Assembly (NCBI GenBank): GCA_049276455.1
Contig: JBASWL010000021.1
Coordinates: forward strand, 1-64,000
Length of the DNA: 64,000 nucleotides
Direction: 5' to 3'
Source: Georgfuchsia sp049276455
GTDB lineage: Bacteria > Pseudomonadota > Gammaproteobacteria > Burkholderiales > Rhodocyclaceae
Shown: positions 31,008-39,912 of the stretch, one piece after another
Layout: each line of letters begins with the position of its first letter
How positions within the stretch are numbered: the first letter of the stretch is position 1
Position numbers and translations under genes: made by a program
The notes under the pieces: model-generated
Database searches by the model: none
What the model was told of the DNA's origin: nothing
The model's input: only the letters and a program-made list of their open reading frames with translations

Positions 31008-32839
31008 TGCTTCGCGTTTGCCTTGGGTTGCTGGTCAAGGCGCAACTTGGCAAACGAGCCGGGCACATCTTCCAGTGCCTTCAGCTTGCCCTTTGCCGGA
31101 TCGCGCGCAGGCAACATGTCATCGCCGTTGAGGCCGCTGATCCATTTTTGCCAATCCGTCCACCACGATCCCTCATGCTGCTTTGCTTCGGCCAGCCAAA
31201 CATCCGGATTGTCGGGCATGGTCTTGCCGGCATTGGTCCAGTAGCAATACTTGTTGGCGGCGGGCGGGTTGACGATTCCGGCGATGTGGCCGGAGCCGCC
31301 GAGGACGAAGCGCTTTGGCCCGCCCAGCGCGGTGGCGCCAAGGTAAGTGCCCTTCCATGGCGCGATGTGGTCTTCGATGGTGGAGATGAAATAGGAAGGG
31401 GCCTTGTTCAGCGAGATGTCGATCGGAACACCCGCAAGTTCGATGCCCCCCGGCACCCGCAGCAGGTTTTTCAGGTACATGTTGCGCAGGTAGAAACTGT
31501 GCATCTTGTAGGGCATGCGCGTGGAATCGGAATTCCAGAACAGCAAGTCGAACGGGAAGGGCTCCTTGCCCATCAGGTAGTTGTTGACGACAAAGGACCA
31601 GATCAGATCGTTGGCGCGCAGACTGTTGAATGTGCCCGCCATCTCGGAGCCTTCCAGATAGCCGCGCTCTTCCATTTTCTTTTCCATGACGGCGATCTGC
31701 TGCTCGTCGATGAAAGTGCCGAGCTCTCCCGGAATCGAAAAATCGAGCAGGGCAACAAAGAAGGTTGCCGATGCGATGCGCTTCTGCTTCTTCGCGGCAA
31801 GATAGGCCATGGTGGCGGCGAGCAGCGTTCCGCCGAGACAATAGCCGATGGCGTTGACTTCCTTTTCGCCGGTCTGCTTTTCAACCGCATCCAGCGCGGC
31901 CAGCGCGCCCTCTGTCATGTAATAGTCGAAACCCTTTGCGGCGAGCTTCGCATCCGGGTTGACCCACGAGATGCAGAAGACGGTGTGGCCCTGGTCGGTG
32001 GCCCACTTGATGAAGGAATTGTTCTGGCGCAGGTCGAGGATGTAGTACTTGTTGATCCACGGCGGCACGATCAGAAGCGGCTTCCTGAATTGCTTCTCGG
32101 TGGTCGGGTTGAATTGCAGCAACTGGATCAGATCGTTCTGGAATATCACCTTGCCCGGCGTTGAGGCTACGTTCTCGCCCAGTACGAAAGCCTTCTCATC
32201 GGTCATCTTGACGCGCAGCTGGCCATCGCCGGCTTCGATGTCGCGCAGCAGGTTCTTGAAGCCCTTGAGCAGATTTTGTCCGTTGGACTTTACCGTCTCG
32301 CGCAGCACTTCGGGATTGGTCAGCGCGAAATTTGTCGGCGACAACGCGTCGACGAACTGGCGCGTGAAGAAGTTCACTTTCTTGCGCGCCACATCGTCAA
32401 GCCCTTCAACATCGCTCACCGCCCCTTGCATATGGCGTGCCGTAATCAGATAGGACTGCTTGATGAAGTCGAACAGGAAATGGTCTTCCCACTCCTGATC
32501 CTTGAAACGCTTGTCTTCCCTGGCGGGCTTTGCGACGGGTGCGGTATTCATGCCGGAAAAACGCAGCATGGAATGCTGCCAGAGAGAGAAGTAGTCCCAC
32601 ACCAGGCCCATTTGCGCCTGCGCCAGTTTGTAAGGGTTGGCCAGCATCTTGGACATCATGTCCATGAAGGCCTGCGCGATGCCCAATTCGTCGACTGGTG
32701 TTGTAATTCCCTTTTCGAGCTGACGTTGCAGATGCTCGGTAATCAGTTTGGAGGCGCGCTTGGCCACATCGGCATAGGTCTCGGCTACTTCCTTCGGGTC
32801 GGGAAGCTTTTGTTGTTCTTTGTGATCGTGTTTCGACAT
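31004..32839 (-). CDS. phaC: Class I poly(3-hydroxyalkanoate) synthase
   Basis: Polymerises (R)-3-hydroxyacyl-CoA to PHA at the granule surface. The 611-residue protein has the length and lipase-like box of class I synthases: GYCLGG with nucleophile Cys334, preceded by PPWINKYYILDL and WVNPDA, and followed by the catalytic Asp/His regions around NSDSTRMP and GGSGHIAGIVNPP. The ATG at 32839 has AGGAGA upstream; a longer frame upstream is unconserved. A candidate promoter lies about 110 bases upstream. No phaA, phaB or phasin gene is nearby, but a PIN-domain gene is coupled downstream. Confidence 0.96.
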   Translation of the reverse strand: MSKHDHKEQQKLPDPKEVAETYADVAKRASKLITEHLQRQLEKGITTPVDELGIAQAFMDMMSKMLANPYKLAQAQMGLVWDYFSLWQHSMLRFSGMNTAPVAKPAREDKRFKDQEWEDHFLFDFIKQSYLITARHMQGAVSDVEGLDDVARKKVNFFTRQFVDALSPTNFALTNPEVLRETVKSNGQNLLKGFKNLLRDIEAGDGQLRVKMTDEKAFVLGENVASTPGKVIFQNDLIQLLQFNPTTEKQFRKPLLIVPPWINKYYILDLRQNNSFIKWATDQGHTVFCISWVNPDAKLAAKGFDYYMTEGALAALDAVEKQTGEKEVNAIGYCLGGTLLAATMAYLAAKKQKRIASATFFVALLDFSIPGELGTFIDEQQIAVMEKKMEERGYLEGSEMAGTFNSLRANDLIWSFVVNNYLMGKEPFPFDLLFWNSDSTRMPYKMHSFYLRNMYLKNLLRVPGGIELAGVPIDISLNKAPSYFISTIEDHIAPWKGTYLGATALGGPKRFVLGGSGHIAGIVNPPAANKYCYWTNAGKTMPDNPDVWLAEAKQHEGSWWTDWQKWISGLNGDDMLPARDPAKGKLKALEDVPGSFAKLRLDQQPKANAKQ

Positions 32840-32950
32840 TGAAATCTCCTGGTCTATAAATGCCGCAGGTAACCGGTGCGGTAGCAAACAGGAAGGGGAA
32901 TCAATGAAAATTCCGCCCATCCCGAGATGGAATGAACCCAATGCGTGTAT

Positions 32951-32980
32951 TTTATACCTAATAGCGAAAAATTGCTGCAA
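32951..32980 (-). promoter_or_regulatory. Candidate sigma-70 promoter for phaC
   Basis: On the minus strand TTGCAG (32980-32975) and TATAAA (32956-32951) are separated by 18 bases. The -10 element is followed by AT-rich sequence, and phaC begins about 110 bases downstream. The -35 match is partial. Confidence 0.4.
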
Positions 32981-33123
32981 CGCAACAATATGCGTAATGT
33001 CATTTACTTTCGCTATTCGGAACGGAAATGCCCAATTTTATTGTTGCGCCATCCATTCGCCCCGAGCGAGCTTCGCTGCATGGATTCGCGCACGCAGTGT
33101 AAAGCACTGATATTCTGTCGGCC

Positions 33124-33978
33124 ATGCAACTCCTCCTCATCACGGGACTTTCCGGCTCGGGCAAGAGCGTCGCCCTGCATGTGCTTGAAGACGCCGGCTA
33201 TTACTGCGTCGACAACTTGCCGGCCACCCTGCTGCCACAATTGGTGGCGCAGCTCGGGACGGAAGGCCATGATCACGTCGCTGTCGCGATGGACATGCGT
33301 GGCGGCGCCAGCCTCGCGACTTTGCCAAAGTTGCTGCGCGACATCGAAGCGAAAGGATCGGTGACCCCGCGCCTGATTTTTCTCGATGCCGGCGACCATG
33401 TATTGATCCAGCGCTACTCGGAAACGCGGCGCCGGCACCCGCTCGCCGATGACGAAACAACGCTGGCCGAAGCCATCACGCGCGAACGCGAAGCCGTCGA
33501 AGTGCTGGCCGAGCTCGGCCATCGCATCGATACCAGCCACTTGCGGCCCAATGCCTTGCGCACTTTCATCAAGGAATTCGCCGACATCGAATCCGGCAGC
33601 GGCTTCACGCTGTTGTTCGAGTCTTTCGGCTTCAAGCACGGCCTGCCGCTCGACGCGGATATCGTCTTCGACGTACGCTGCCTGCCCAACCCCCACTACG
33701 ACCCGCAACTGCGCCCGCTCACCGGACATGACCCCATGGTGGCGGCCTTTCTGCAAGACCAGCCGGAAGTGATGAAAATGGCGGAAGACATGCGCCGCTT
33801 CATCGCCGACTGGCTGCCTGCCTATTTACGCGATAACCGCGCCTATCTCACCGTTGCCATCGGCTGCACCGGAGGCCAGCATCGCTCGGTGTTCCTCGCC
33901 GAATGGCTGGCCAAATATTTCGCCTCGCATTTCGAAAAATCAGCGCGAGTCCTGGTGCGGCATCGCGCGCTGGCATAA
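33124..33978 (+). CDS. rapZ: RNase adapter protein RapZ
   Basis: A 284-residue P-loop protein. Walker A GLSGSGKS lies at residues 8-15, followed by EDAGYYCVDNLPATLLP, a Walker B-like RLIFLDAGD, and the C-terminal FDVRCLPNPHYDPQLRPLTG with CTGGQHRSVFLAEWLA, all diagnostic of the family. In E. coli it guides RNase E to the small RNA GlmZ and responds to glucosamine-6-phosphate; that RNA partner is not known in betaproteobacteria. It usually follows hprK in this class but here starts divergently from phaC. ubiX follows on the same strand after 17 bases. Confidence 0.95.
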   Translation: MQLLLITGLSGSGKSVALHVLEDAGYYCVDNLPATLLPQLVAQLGTEGHDHVAVAMDMRGGASLATLPKLLRDIEAKGSVTPRLIFLDAGDHVLIQRYSETRRRHPLADDETTLAEAITREREAVEVLAELGHRIDTSHLRPNALRTFIKEFADIESGSGFTLLFESFGFKHGLPLDADIVFDVRCLPNPHYDPQLRPLTGHDPMVAAFLQDQPEVMKMAEDMRRFIADWLPAYLRDNRAYLTVAIGCTGGQHRSVFLAEWLAKYFASHFEKSARVLVRHRALA

Positions 33979-33995
33979 TTATCCGAGGGAATCCC

Positions 33996-34640
33996 ATGGC
34001 GAAGACACGCAAGTCCACTGAGACAAACCTATCCGGCCGCACCATTGCTCTCGCCTTCACCGGCGCGTCCGGCACACCCTACGGCCTGCGCCTGCTGGAA
34101 CAACTCATCGCTTCCGGACAGCGCGTCTGGCTGGTGTATTCGCAGGCGGCGCAGATCGTCGCCAAACAGGAAATGGATCTGTTGCTGTCCTCGCAACCGC
34201 GCGAATGCGAACGCATGCTGGTAAAACGTACCGGCGCCAAGGCAGGCCAGCTTAGCGTTTTCGGTCGCGACGACTGGAATGCGCCGCTCGCCTCGGGTAC
34301 CAATCCGCCCGATGCCTATGTGATCTGTCCCTGCACCATGGGCACGCTGGGCGAAATCGCCGCAGGACTGGCGCGTGACCTCATCACGCGCGGCGCGGAT
34401 GTGGCGTTGAAGGAAGGCCGGAAGCTGATCCTGGTGCCGCGCGAAACGCCGCTCTCCACGATCCAGCTCGAAAACATGTTGCGCCTGTCGCGCGCCGGCG
34501 CGGTAATCCTGCCGCCGAATCCGGGCTTCTACAACCGTCCGCAAAGCGTCGATGAGGTGGTCGATTTTGTCGTCGCGCGCATCCTCGACCAGCTTGGTAT
34601 TCCGCACAAATTGATGAAGCGTTGGGGTGAAGCGGAGTAA
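33996..34640 (+). CDS. ubiX: Flavin prenyltransferase
   Basis: Makes the prenylated FMN cofactor used by UbiD-type decarboxylases, including the one in ubiquinone synthesis. The 214-residue protein has the family motifs AFTGASGTPYGLRLLE (FMN binding), CPCTMGTLGEIAAGLARDLITR and LVPRETPLSTIQLENMLRL, followed by ILPPNPGFYN. GAGGGA precedes the ATG at 33996; the frame is open upstream but overlaps rapZ. The next gene begins 2 bases after its stop. Confidence 0.95.
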   Translation: MAKTRKSTETNLSGRTIALAFTGASGTPYGLRLLEQLIASGQRVWLVYSQAAQIVAKQEMDLLLSSQPRECERMLVKRTGAKAGQLSVFGRDDWNAPLASGTNPPDAYVICPCTMGTLGEIAAGLARDLITRGADVALKEGRKLILVPRETPLSTIQLENMLRLSRAGAVILPPNPGFYNRPQSVDEVVDFVVARILDQLGIPHKLMKRWGEAE

Positions 34641-34642
34641 AC

Positions 34643-35245
34643 ATGGCCGCTTTGCACGATGTGCCATTATTCCCGCTGGGCACCGTGTTGTTTCCCGAGG
34701 GCAGGCTGCCGCTGAAAATCTTCGAACAGCGCTACATGGACATGGCGAAAGCCTGTCTCAAGAACGATTTGCGCTTCGGGGTTTGCCTCATTGCCAGCGG
34801 TCGCGAAACCGGTGTGCCGGCGCTGCCGCATGAGGTTGGTACCCTGGCGCGGATAGCGCGCTGGGATATGCCCCAGACCGGCATATTGCAGGTGAGGTGC
34901 CATGGCGAACAACGCTTCCGCGTTGTGTCACGGCGCATTGAGGCATCCGGCCTGCAGCGCGCCGATATTGAGGTGGCGGAAGATTCGGGGCCGGCGCCGC
35001 TTGAAGCCCGGCATGAATTTCTTGCCAGCCTGCTTTCGCGCATCATCGATCAGATTGGCGATGTGCCCTACTTACAACCCCCGCGTTTCGGCGATTCAGT
35101 GTGGGTCGGCTACCGGCTCTGCGAGTTGTTGCCCATCAGCCTGCCGGACAAACAGAAATTGCTCGAAGTGGACGATCACGTTGTGCGGCTTGATGCCGTG
35201 CACAGGTTTCTGCTCGACAAGGGTCTGCTCAATCCGTTGCGATAG
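34643..35245 (+). CDS. Lon substrate-binding (Lon-N) domain protein
   Basis: A 200-residue stand-alone Lon N-terminal domain: VPLFPLGTVLFPEGRLPLKIFEQRYMDM at the start, FGVCLIASGRE, VGTLARIARWDMPQTGILQVRCHGEQRFRV, and a helical C-terminus. It has no ATPase or protease domain, so it does not degrade proteins itself; such proteins are widespread in proteobacteria and their role is unknown. It follows ubiX by 2 bases. Its 3' end overlaps the convergent mutY gene by 17 bases. Confidence 0.9.
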   Translation: MAALHDVPLFPLGTVLFPEGRLPLKIFEQRYMDMAKACLKNDLRFGVCLIASGRETGVPALPHEVGTLARIARWDMPQTGILQVRCHGEQRFRVVSRRIEASGLQRADIEVAEDSGPAPLEARHEFLASLLSRIIDQIGDVPYLQPPRFGDSVWVGYRLCELLPISLPDKQKLLEVDDHVVRLDAVHRFLLDKGLLNPLR

Positions 35246-36269
35246 CTCCGCCAAGGAGGGTGCGGATTGGCGCCGGCAGCGGCGCTCCCACAATTTCGTC
35301 GAGGCCGATCCAGTGCGAAACATTCTCCATCAGGCGAGGTTCCTGTTTTACTTCGGCGCGCAAAGTCGAGATGTGCAGGCGGAAGTGCGTGAAAGCGTGC
35401 GTCAGCAGCGGCAGTTTCAGCCACTTGCCGGGCCGACAACCGAACATTGATATCGCATAGTCACTCGCATCCGCATCCGCCGGCAATTCGGGCAGCGACA
35501 GCAGGCCGCCCCAGATACCGCTTGGCGGGCGCAATTCGAGCAGCACGCTGCCGTCGCATACCAGCATCAACAAGGTCACGTCGCGGTCGGGAATCGCACG
35601 TTTGGGTTTCTTCACGGGCAGTTCGGCTACGCGGTTGCCTGCTCTGGCGACGCATGTTGTGCTGATCGGGCACCTGTCGCACAGCGGCCTGCTGCGAGTG
35701 CAGATCAGCGAACCGAGATCCATCTGCGCCTGGTTGTAGATGCCGACATTTTTCCTGGGCAGCAGCGATTCCGCCAGTGCCCACAATTGCTTCTCTACCG
35801 CCGGTTGTCCGGGGAAACCCTCGATGCCGAACTGCCTCGTCAATACGCGTTTGACATTGCCGTCGAGAATCGGTTTTCGCGCGCCGAAACAGAAGGCTGC
35901 AATCGAGTTTGCCGTCGAACGGCCGATGCCCGGCAGTTGCGCAATCGTTTCCGGATCCTGCGGAAAATTTCCGCCCTGCTCGCGCATGATCGTTTGGGCA
36001 CAGGCATGCAGGTTGCGTGCCCGCGCGTAGTAGCCGAGGCCGCTCCACAAGCCCATCACCGCTTCGACCGGCACTGCCGCCAGGGCTTTGAGCGTCGGAA
36101 AACGCGCAAGAAATTTTTCGTAATAAGGGATGACGGTCGCCACCTGCGTCTGCTGCAGCATGATTTCGGAAAGCCAGACCCGATAAGGATCGCGCGTGTT
36201 CTGCCACGGCAGGTCGTGGCGACCATGATCGCGGTGCCAGCCAATCAGGCGGCGCGCGAAATCGCTCAC
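35229..36269 (-). CDS. mutY: A/G-specific adenine DNA glycosylase
   Basis: Removes adenine mispaired with 8-oxoguanine. The 346-residue protein has DLPWQNTRDPYRVWLSEIMLQQTQV, with the catalytic Glu, then a helix-hairpin-helix LPGIGRSTANSIAAF, the catalytic Asp in ILDGNVKRVL, and four cluster cysteines (CTRSRPLCDRCPISTTC). A NUDIX-like C-terminal domain that reads 8-oxoG follows from about residue 235. It overlaps the purT stop by 4 bases at its start and runs into the Lon-N gene at its end. Confidence 0.96.
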   Translation of the reverse strand: MSDFARRLIGWHRDHGRHDLPWQNTRDPYRVWLSEIMLQQTQVATVIPYYEKFLARFPTLKALAAVPVEAVMGLWSGLGYYARARNLHACAQTIMREQGGNFPQDPETIAQLPGIGRSTANSIAAFCFGARKPILDGNVKRVLTRQFGIEGFPGQPAVEKQLWALAESLLPRKNVGIYNQAQMDLGSLICTRSRPLCDRCPISTTCVARAGNRVAELPVKKPKRAIPDRDVTLLMLVCDGSVLLELRPPSGIWGGLLSLPELPADADASDYAISMFGCRPGKWLKLPLLTHAFTHFRLHISTLRAEVKQEPRLMENVSHWIGLDEIVGAPLPAPIRTLLGGAIATD

Positions 36270-37315
36270 GCGCTTATCGGCCTGACCTGACTCGCCGCAT
36301 ACTTCGCTCTTGTTCGCGCTTCGTCGGTAGTGTCGGCATTCGCCACTGCCACACCCATGCGGCGTTTAAGAAAACTTTCCGGCTTGCCAAACAGGCGCAG
36401 GTCGGATTCCGGCACGGCGAGCGCTTTTTCGATGCCTTCGAAGGCAATGCCCTTCTTCGCGAGTCCGCCGTAGATCACGGCCGAAGCGCCGGGCCGGCGC
36501 AAGGACACATCTACCGGCAGGCCGAGGTTGGAAGTGATCGCTTGGGCGATCTCGCGCGAACGTGCCAGCGCCGTTGGCGACATCGCCATCGGTTGCCACG
36601 ACTCGACATAGTCGCCCGCTACCTGTACATGCCCGATGGGTTCGCAGAAGAATGTTTCGACTGTGCCGGATTCCCCTGCCGCCCGCACCGTGAGTTGAGT
36701 GATTTCATAGTCGAAATCAATGAAGCCCTCGACGATGATGCGGCCGGCGCCGGCGCGGCCGCCGGCCTGCGAGTAATCCCACGCCTTTTGTACATCGGAC
36801 GGCGTCCTGATCAGCGACTGGCCTTTACCGGAAGAAGACATCACCGGCTTCACGATGCAGGGATAACCAATGTCACCGTCAATGGCTGCCTGCAATTCGG
36901 CCAGCGAATCGGCGAAGCGATAGGGAGAAGTCGGCAGCTTCAATTCTTCCGCCGCCAACCTGCGGATGCCTTCGCGGTTCATGGTCAGGCGCGCGGCGCG
37001 CGCGGTGGGAATCACTTCAGCCAGTCCATCTTTCTCGATCTCGATCAGCACATCTGTCGCAATCGCCTCGATCTCTGGCACGACGAGGTGCGGCTTTTCT
37101 GTTTCGATTAAGGCACGCAGGGCAGCGCCATCAGTCATGGCAATGACATGGCTGCGATGCGCGACCTGCATGCCCGGCGCGTCGGGGTAGCGATCGACGG
37201 CAATTACTTCGCAGCCGAGACGTTGCAGGGCAATGATGACTTCCTTGCCGAGTTCGCCGCTGCCGAGCAGCATGACGCGAGTGGCGGAAGGCGAGAGCGG
37301 GGTGCCGATGCGCAT
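36266..37315 (-). CDS. purT: Formate-dependent GAR transformylase with an internal deletion, probably inactive
   Basis: PurT adds formate to GAR with ATP in purine synthesis. This copy has 349 residues instead of about 395. The N-terminal and central ATP-grasp parts are recognisable (GSGELGKEVIIALQRLGCEVIAVDRY, PEIEAIATDVL, KPVMSSSGKGQS, DYVESWQPMAMSP), and so is the end (RLFGKPESFLKRRMGVA). Between SNLG and LPVDV about 50 residues are missing in frame. These normally hold the FGVELF and FSEVSPRPHDTG stretches with the Mg2+ ligands. The junction is near 36518-36527, at an LG/LG repeat. Either the gene is a recent pseudogene or the sequence was collapsed. Start: ATG at 37315. Confidence 0.88.
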   Translation of the reverse strand: MRIGTPLSPSATRVMLLGSGELGKEVIIALQRLGCEVIAVDRYPDAPGMQVAHRSHVIAMTDGAALRALIETEKPHLVVPEIEAIATDVLIEIEKDGLAEVIPTARAARLTMNREGIRRLAAEELKLPTSPYRFADSLAELQAAIDGDIGYPCIVKPVMSSSGKGQSLIRTPSDVQKAWDYSQAGGRAGAGRIIVEGFIDFDYEITQLTVRAAGESGTVETFFCEPIGHVQVAGDYVESWQPMAMSPTALARSREIAQAITSNLGLPVDVSLRRPGASAVIYGGLAKKGIAFEGIEKALAVPESDLRLFGKPESFLKRRMGVAVANADTTDEARTRAKYAASQVRPISA

Positions 37316-37384
37316 AGGTTTTCCTGGGTGCGGATTCAAGTCGCGAATTATGCCCGACCGTCGTTTGCCTGCTACGATGAGCAC

Positions 37385-37906
37385 ATGACTGATTCTCTTC
37401 TGCCCTCCGCCCCCAGCCTGGATGAACCTCTGGAAATCCTTGAAGCCTGTCACGGCCGTATCGAACAGCAATTGCAAACGCTGGCCCGGCTGCTCGATCA
37501 CCTGCCGCAGCATGGCGCCGACGCGCAGGCCCAACAGGCGGCAACTGCCGTGCTGCGCTACTTCAACACGGCGGGCAACAACCATCACGCCGACGAAGAA
37601 GAAAACCTGTTTCCGCTGCTGCGCCTGCGTGCGGGCAACGAGCCGCGAACGGAAGTGCTGATCGCCGAGCTGTTGCACGACCACGAACAGATGACGGCGG
37701 CGCGCACCATTGTGCTGGCTCAACTGGAAGGCGTTGCAAGCGGCGACGCCAAGGCCTTGTTGAGCGCAGATGTAGAGGCCATGAGCGCGGTCTATCGTAC
37801 CCACATTGCCCACGAAAACACCGAACTGCTTCCACTTGCTGCGCGTGTGCTAACGCCGAATGATGTGCGGCAACTGAGCCGCGCCATGACCGCGCGGCGT
37901 CAATAA
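37385..37906 (+). CDS. Hemerythrin HHE-domain protein
   Basis: A 173-residue four-helix protein with the iron-ligand pattern of HHE hemerythrins: ACHGRIEQQL (about residue 23), NNHHADEEENLFPLL, LHDHEQM and HIAHENTELLPLA. It is cytosolic since no signal is seen. Members bind di-iron and are linked to oxygen, nitric oxide or iron handling; the role here is undetermined. The ATG at 37385 lies 69 bases from the divergent purT start. It ends 4 bases before the convergent glutathione transferase gene. Confidence 0.88.
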   Translation: MTDSLLPSAPSLDEPLEILEACHGRIEQQLQTLARLLDHLPQHGADAQAQQAATAVLRYFNTAGNNHHADEEENLFPLLRLRAGNEPRTEVLIAELLHDHEQMTAARTIVLAQLEGVASGDAKALLSADVEAMSAVYRTHIAHENTELLPLAARVLTPNDVRQLSRAMTARRQ

Positions 37907-37910
37907 ACGC

Positions 37911-38519
37911 TTACTTGAGCAAACCCTCTGCCTTGAGTGCGGCCTGCACTGCCGGCCGGGCGGCAATACTGTCGTGAAGCCTGGACAGTGCCGGCCACTG
38001 CGACAGATCAATACCCGCATACTTTGTCCACGTCAGGGTCACGAACAGATAAACGTCGGCAACGCTGTAATTGGCGCCCAGCAGGTAATCCTTGCCGGCC
38101 AGATGCTTTTCCACCGATGCATAGCGTACTTCGAGCAGCTTCCTGCCCTGGGCTTTAGCTTCGTCCGACGTCGCCGGATTGAAAATGGGGCTGAAGTTCT
38201 TGTGCAACTCGGTGCCGACGAAGTTGAGCCATGATTGCAGGGTATAGCGTTCGCGCGTGCCATTCGCCGGCGCCAGGTTGGCAGCGGGGGCCTGGTCGGC
38301 GATGTACTGCACGATCGCCGGACCTTCGGCAAGTACGTCGCCCGGCGCGATTTCAAGTGCGGGCACATAACCATTCGGACTGACAGTGAAATAGTCCTTG
38401 CCGGTTTCGGTTTTTTTGGTCTTGAGATTGACTTTTTCCAGATCGAACTTCAGTCCCGATTCGCGCAGCACGATATGCGGCGACAGCGAGCAGGCGCCTG
38501 GCGAGTAATAAAGCTTCAT
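37911..38519 (-). CDS. Glutathione S-transferase family protein
   Basis: A 202-residue GST of the beta class. The thioredoxin-like domain begins MKLYYSPGACSLSPHIVLRESG, with the beta-class Cys near residue 10, and GYVPALEI holds the cis-proline; a helical domain follows with YSVADVYLFVTLTW. The ATG at 38519 has AAGGAGAAG upstream; longer frames start in unrelated sequence. It could conjugate electrophiles or act in redox, but no substrate can be inferred. It is a monocistronic gene between the hemerythrin and exb genes. Confidence 0.93.
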   Translation of the reverse strand: MKLYYSPGACSLSPHIVLRESGLKFDLEKVNLKTKKTETGKDYFTVSPNGYVPALEIAPGDVLAEGPAIVQYIADQAPAANLAPANGTRERYTLQSWLNFVGTELHKNFSPIFNPATSDEAKAQGRKLLEVRYASVEKHLAGKDYLLGANYSVADVYLFVTLTWTKYAGIDLSQWPALSRLHDSIAARPAVQAALKAEGLLK

Positions 38520-38680
38520 GTTCTTCTCCTTGGAATGGGTTGGGGGGAACAAAGAATACCGCGACTGCGCCCGCAATTGAAGAATGACACAGCGCACACC
38601 CGGGCAGAACAGAGGAATATAGAATGCAAGCTGAAGTCCCGACCGGGGCCGCAAGAACAATAATTCACTAAGGAAGAGAA

Positions 38681-39475
38681 ATGCATATCTCCCGCTTTTT
38701 AAAGTTGCCGGGATGCCGGCGTCTGACAAGTTTCCTGTTGCTTGCGATGGTATGGGCCTTGGCGCCAATGGTTCTCGCGCAGGACAACCCGGCTCCGGCA
38801 GCTACGCTGGGCGTTGGCGAGATGTTCATGCAGGCGCATATCGTGGTCAAGGCGGTAATGATTTTTCTCGCCCTGCTCTCGTTGCTGACCTGGACCGCGT
38901 TCATCGAAAAGCTGCTGATGTTCAGCCGCGCCAGAAGCGCAAACGCGAGGTTTCTTGAGAAATTCCGGCGTGGTGCGCAGGGAGGCGACCTGCCCGGCAG
39001 TAACGATGAAAGCGCGATGGGCCGCATGTGGCTGGCCGCGCGTGACGAGATCGACCACTTCAGAAAGACGCACAACTCAATGCCGTCTCCGCATCAGGCC
39101 GATCGTCTCTTGCAGCGTCTGGCGCTCTCGGCCGGCATCGTGCAGGAGCGCGAGCTGGCGCGCCTCGGTTCGATGATGGGCGTGCTGGCGACCATCGGTT
39201 CCACTTCACCCTTCATCGGCCTGTTCGGCACGGTGTGGGGCATTCTCAACAGCTTTGCCCACATCGCGGTAAGCAAGTCGACCAACCTTGCCGTCGTTGC
39301 GCCGGGTATCGCCGAAGCCTTGCTCGCCACCGCCATCGGCCTCTTCGCCGCGATTCCGGCAGTGATGATCTACAACAAGTTTGTGCGCGACATCAACGGC
39401 TTTGTCGGTGCGCTGGACAATTTCTCGGCGGAAATGATTGCCGTTGTTTCGCGCAAGTTCGACGCCGCGGGTTGA
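38681..39475 (+). CDS. exbB: ExbB/TolQ-type proton channel
   Basis: Part of the proton-motive-force motor that energises TonB. The 264 residues begin with a signal-like hydrophobic segment ending VLAQ (about 34), as in the ExbB1 subgroup, then three membrane segments. The channel motif LATIGSTSPFIGLFGTVWGILNSF and the C-terminal PGIAEALLATAIGLFAAIPAVMIYN are diagnostic. AAGGAAGAG precedes the ATG. exbD follows after 2 bases and tonB overlaps it, so the three form one operon. Confidence 0.94.
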   Translation: MHISRFLKLPGCRRLTSFLLLAMVWALAPMVLAQDNPAPAATLGVGEMFMQAHIVVKAVMIFLALLSLLTWTAFIEKLLMFSRARSANARFLEKFRRGAQGGDLPGSNDESAMGRMWLAARDEIDHFRKTHNSMPSPHQADRLLQRLALSAGIVQERELARLGSMMGVLATIGSTSPFIGLFGTVWGILNSFAHIAVSKSTNLAVVAPGIAEALLATAIGLFAAIPAVMIYNKFVRDINGFVGALDNFSAEMIAVVSRKFDAAG

Positions 39476-39477
39476 TC

Positions 39478-39912
39478 ATGTCAATCCAGTTGGGTTCCGG
39501 CGCGCAGGTCAAGCGCCACAGCTATCAGCAGAATGCGGAGATGAACGTCACGCCCTTCGTGGACGTGATGCTGGTGCTGCTCATCATTTTCATGGTGGTT
39601 GCACCGCTGGCGACGGTGGATGTACCGGTCGACCTGCCACCCAACACGGCGGCGCCGACCCCGCCACCCACCGAACCGGTATATATCAGCGTGCAGCAGG
39701 ACGGCTCGGTGTATATCCAGAACGACCACACCACGATTGACGGCCTGTCCGTGCTGATCAAGTCCTATACCAAGGGCGATACCGAAACACGGCTGTTCCT
39801 GCGCGGTGACATGCATGCCGAGTATGGTCACCTGATGGCCGTGATGAATGTATTGCAGAAAGACGGCTATACCAAGGTCGGTCTGGTCGCCGAGGAAGAA
39901 AGCGCGCAGTGA
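39478..39912 (+). CDS. exbD: ExbD/TolR-type biopolymer transport protein
   Basis: The 144-residue partner of ExbB. One N-terminal membrane segment (MNVTPFVDVMLVLLIIFMVV) carries the conserved proton-relay Asp, and a periplasmic domain follows with DLPPNTAAPTPPPTEPVYISV and a C-terminal GYTKVGLVAEEE strand. The ATG at 39478 is 2 bases from the exbB stop. The stop codon overlaps the tonB GTG start by 4 bases. Length is typical of the family. Confidence 0.95.
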   Translation: MSIQLGSGAQVKRHSYQQNAEMNVTPFVDVMLVLLIIFMVVAPLATVDVPVDLPPNTAAPTPPPTEPVYISVQQDGSVYIQNDHTTIDGLSVLIKSYTKGDTETRLFLRGDMHAEYGHLMAVMNVLQKDGYTKVGLVAEEESAQ

